A stretch of DNA of 64,000 bases, taken from the NCBI GenBank assembly GCA_015039365.1, contig WION01000044.1:124001-188000 (forward strand), in the 5' to 3' direction. The position numbers and the translations under genes were made by a program. The notes under the pieces were generated by a model. It saw only the letters and a program-made list of their open reading frames with translations. It was not told the origin of the DNA and did no database searches. Shown here one piece after another: positions 61,418-64,000 of this stretch (positions within the stretch are counted from its first letter, which is position 1; each line of letters opens with the position of its first letter). The DNA comes from Amanita rubescens. Taxonomy: Eukaryota > Basidiomycota > Agaricomycetes > Agaricales > Amanitaceae.

Positions 61418-61970
61418 AGTAAAGTTTGTCTAAAGTTATATATAACATGTGAATTTTGAAAACATCTGTTGTTGCAACACTCCAGGTAAGGTATTCTGAA
61501 ATTAACTAATCTAGGTATGCTCTAGTACATCCAATGGAACATAGTTGAATAGTGGGAGGGTGAGGGTCAGCAACACTGGGCTTCATTCTCTCTTTGGTGA
61601 TCTCTTTGGCAATCTCTTTGGCAATGTTTGGCAGTCTCCTGGCATCATTAAAAATGGTTTAATGTGGTTATCTGGAGTGCAACTGGATGTGAGATGATGT
61701 GAGGGGGTGGAGTGGGGTCTAACGGGACAAGCTGAGCAGTGGGTGAGTGAGGGTCAGCAACACTGGGCTTCATTCTTTCTCTCTTTGGTGATCTCTTTGG
61801 CAATCTCTTTGGCAATGTTTGGCAGTCTCCTGGCATCATCAAAAATGGTTTTATGGAGTGCAGCTGGGTGTGAGAGGGTGTGAGAGGGTGAGGGTTAGGA
61901 ACATATTGATATTTATGAAGTTTTGTAGTTTTAAATTGTTGTATGGGAGACACAGGGACATAGAAACTAA
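61418..61970. repeat. Non-coding region with two ~100-bp direct repeats
   Basis: GAGGGTCAGCAACACTGGGC...CTTTGGCAATG...GGCATCAT(T/C)AAAAATGG occurs at about 61561-61660 and 61747-61852, about 185 bp apart, each containing shorter CTCTTTGGCAAT units. No gene seen. Confidence 0.7.
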
Positions 61971-61974
61971 TGTA

Positions 61975-62161
61975 AGGATTGGTCTAGACCAGTCCTGGAC
62001 CGGTCTTAACCGGTCTTTTTTTTAAATTAAGACCGGTCTTGCGGTCTTAAGCAGTCCAGTTCCGGTCTTTTCAATATCAGGGACACCCTGAGACCGGTCC
62101 AGTTTCAGTCTTTCCAAAAAAGGAAAAAAAACCAGACCAGACTGGACCTTGAATCACTAAC
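61975..62161. repeat. ACCGGT-rich MITE-like fragment
   Basis: Dense GACCGGTC/AACCGGTC words and a right end GACTGGACCTTGAATCACTAA resembling the end of the MITE at 45846-46619. Its left end is unclear. Confidence 0.5.
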
Positions 62162-62164
62162 TGT

Positions 62165-63261
62165 TATGCTTTTTGGATATGCAATTCACTGTCAACATTC
62201 CAAACCATGATGAACGGATACTTCCAAGATATGATAGCTGAAGGATGGCTAGTCATTTATATTGACGACATGTTGATTTATGGAACAAGTGAAGAAGAAA
62301 CAAGGGAGCACACTAAACAAGTATTACAATGGCTAAAAGAAAATGATCTGTTCCTGAAACTGGAAAAATGCAAATTTGTTGCCAAGGAAGTCGGGTTCCT
62401 TGGGATGATTGTCAAAGAAGGAAAGATCATGATGGACCCCATAAAACTCGCTGGAATCAGCAAATGGCCTGAACCAAAAACCATTAAACAAATTCAGTCA
62501 TTTCTAGGATTTGTGAATTTTTACAGGAAATTTATAGGAAATTATGCTGAAATAGTGGCTCCACTCATGGAACTCATGAAGAAATCAGTTGTTTTCCAAT
62601 GGGATGCAGAGTGTCAAAAAGCATTTGACACATTGAAGGAGAAATTCCTAGAAGAACTAGTTCTAGTCATGCCAGATCTGATGAAACTGTTTTTATTAGA
62701 GACCAATGCATCAAATTGGGCAGTAGGTGCCATCCTGAAACAACAGGGATCTGATGGAGAACTGCACCCATGCGGATATATGTATTAGTCATCGGTTAAG
62801 TGATACTGAACAGAGATATCAAGTCTATGATCGCAAGTTATTAGCAATAAAGAAAGCATTTGAAACCTGGAAACACCTTCTTAAAGGAAGTCTGCACACG
62901 ATAGTGATCCATTGTGATCACAAGAATTTATCATATTACAAACATCCACAGAAAATGACCACCAGACAATCACGTTGGTGGCAGGAGATTACTGAATTTG
63001 ATATCAAGTTGGAACATATCCGCCTGGATCAAAACTTATTCAGGCAGACTCTTTATTGAGATGCCCTGACCATATTTATGAAGAAGAAGCAAAAGCGAAG
63101 GAAATTCCGCAAACCATGATCACAAAAGACATGGTTATCACCGCAATCTACATGTCATGGGCAGACAAAATCACCAAACTATTACCAGAAGATAAGTTCA
63201 CAAACATCATCATTAACAGTCTTGAACACGGAAAACTACCAATCTGATCGAAGTTTAATGA
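62165..63261 (+). pseudogene. Ty3/gypsy RT-RNase H fragment (element 3)
   Basis: Starts ATGCTTTTTGGATATGCAATT and shares sequence with element 2 from the RT core: YIDDMLIYG near 62260, KFVAKEVGFLGMIVKEGK, FLGFVNFYRKFIGNYAEIV, RNase H LLETNASNWAVGAILKQQ, HCDHKNLSYYKHPQKMT. It is broken by stops near 62788 and 63059 and truncated at both ends, each beside an ACCGGT-type repeat. It is more diverged than elements 1 and 2. Confidence 0.85.
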
Positions 63262-63470
63262 CTAGTGTTTACAGGTCAGGTCACGGTGACTGGAAAATAA
63301 CCGTAACCAGACTGAACTGCTACCGGTTATGACCGGACCATCAGTCATGGTTTTATGGTTGGTGCTTGGTTTCAGTTACGGTCATAGCCAATGCCCACTT
63401 TGTGTAACCAGTGGGTAACTGGTTATGACCAGTCATAACTGAAAACTTATGCCACAATAACTTATACTAG
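63262..63470. repeat. MITE-like repeat at the right of element 3
   Basis: Begins TAGTGTTTACAGGTC after AATGAC of the pol fragment, similar to the TAGTGTTT end of the MITE at 45846, and contains repeated GTAACCAG/GGTTATGACC words. The right border is not clear. Confidence 0.4.
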
Positions 63471-64000
63471 TATTAGCATTTGTGTTAGTAGGGAATAAAG
63501 TGTATTGATATTTAAATAATACATAGACGTGATCTATATAATGGGTACTATGGTAGGTCCAGGTAGTGGTGGTGGAAATGACCTCATTGGAGGCTGCTGG
63601 TGAGCGCATGGTGGTGGAAATGGCCTCGTGGGAGGTCACTCCCAGTGAGAAATGGAGCGGTGGCCAGCTGCAGGAAACCTCTGGCATCCGGCATAGCCTA
63701 CTGCCAGCCGCGTGCAGCTCCATGACCTTTTCCTCTTACCTACCTCGTCGTCACCCAACCGCTCCCAGCCGCAGCACGCCTTCTTCGTACTTTTCACATG
63801 TGCTTTCAGCTTAGAAAATTTGATGAACTCGACGTGTTTGCGTCTGGGATGCCAAGTTGAAATCAGCCAAATTAAATCAACTCCCCTTTCTCTCCACCCA
63901 CCACATCAGGGATTTGGCCGGTGTCTGGTATAACTAGATAGAACTGATCAATGGTTCCCACCCTGCAATTACTATATAAAGTATTATCAGGACTTACCTA
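63471..64000. other. Right window edge, no gene supported
   Basis: Contains two copies of a GGTGGTGGAAATG(A/G)CCTC motif near 63568 and 63610. Short overlapping frames exist on both strands but have no resemblance to a known family. A gene could continue beyond the window. Confidence 0.35.

Overview
This window looks like nuclear DNA of a basidiomycete fungus, most likely a mushroom-forming Agaricomycete. The evidence is that almost every gene is cut by introns of about 46-60 nt. The protein families are fungal single-copy housekeeping genes, and the mobile DNA includes a KDZ (Kyakuja-Dileera-Zisupton) transposon and chromodomain Ty3/gypsy elements. The species cannot be named from sequence alone.

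Bases 1-22450 are a compact, gene-rich block. In order it holds: a conserved hypothetical protein (-), an intron-containing tRNA-Tyr (+), the TORC2 subunit SIN1/AVO1 (+), an HNH-nuclease-domain protein with an apparent frameshift (-), mitochondrial isoleucyl-tRNA synthetase (+), an acidic EF-hand-like protein (-), proteasome subunit beta-2/PUP1 (-), an aldehyde dehydrogenase (+), tRNA m5C methyltransferase NCL1 (+) and mismatch-repair protein MSH2 (-). Spacing is very tight: 90 bp between the divergent PUP1 and aldehyde dehydrogenase starts, 38 bp between the PUP1 stop and the next start, and 28 bp between the NCL1 and MSH2 stops.

Bases 22451-64000 are nested transposons. An 11,054-bp KDZ element (22459-33512) has ~347-bp terminal inverted repeats and a perfect 8-bp target duplication. 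It carries three genes: a transposase with DDE-type acidic residues, a companion protein with an acidic C-terminus, and a small protein with an RNase H1 N-terminal/viroplasmin-like domain. The companion gene is split by a 2,763-bp TIR element (copy A), itself carrying a 430-bp solo LTR. A second copy of the same length (B) lies inverted at 47048-49810.

A decayed PIF/Harbinger transposase (33776-35111) runs into an old LTR. That LTR was split by a hAT-like MITE, and the MITE was in turn split by a Ty3/gypsy chromovirus on the minus strand (element 1, 35393-45843, TSD ATTAG). A sister chromovirus (element 2, 49811-58310) lies on the plus strand. Both appear to use a Tf1-type self-priming site, carry an extra third ORF after the chromodomain, contain a foreign LTR inside pol, and are inactivated by reciprocal CGA-to-TGA changes. 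The right end holds an unrecognised coiled-coil pseudogene, a 2.47-kb foldback element whose ends resemble those of the KDZ element, ACCGGT-rich MITE-like repeats and a third Ty3/gypsy fragment.
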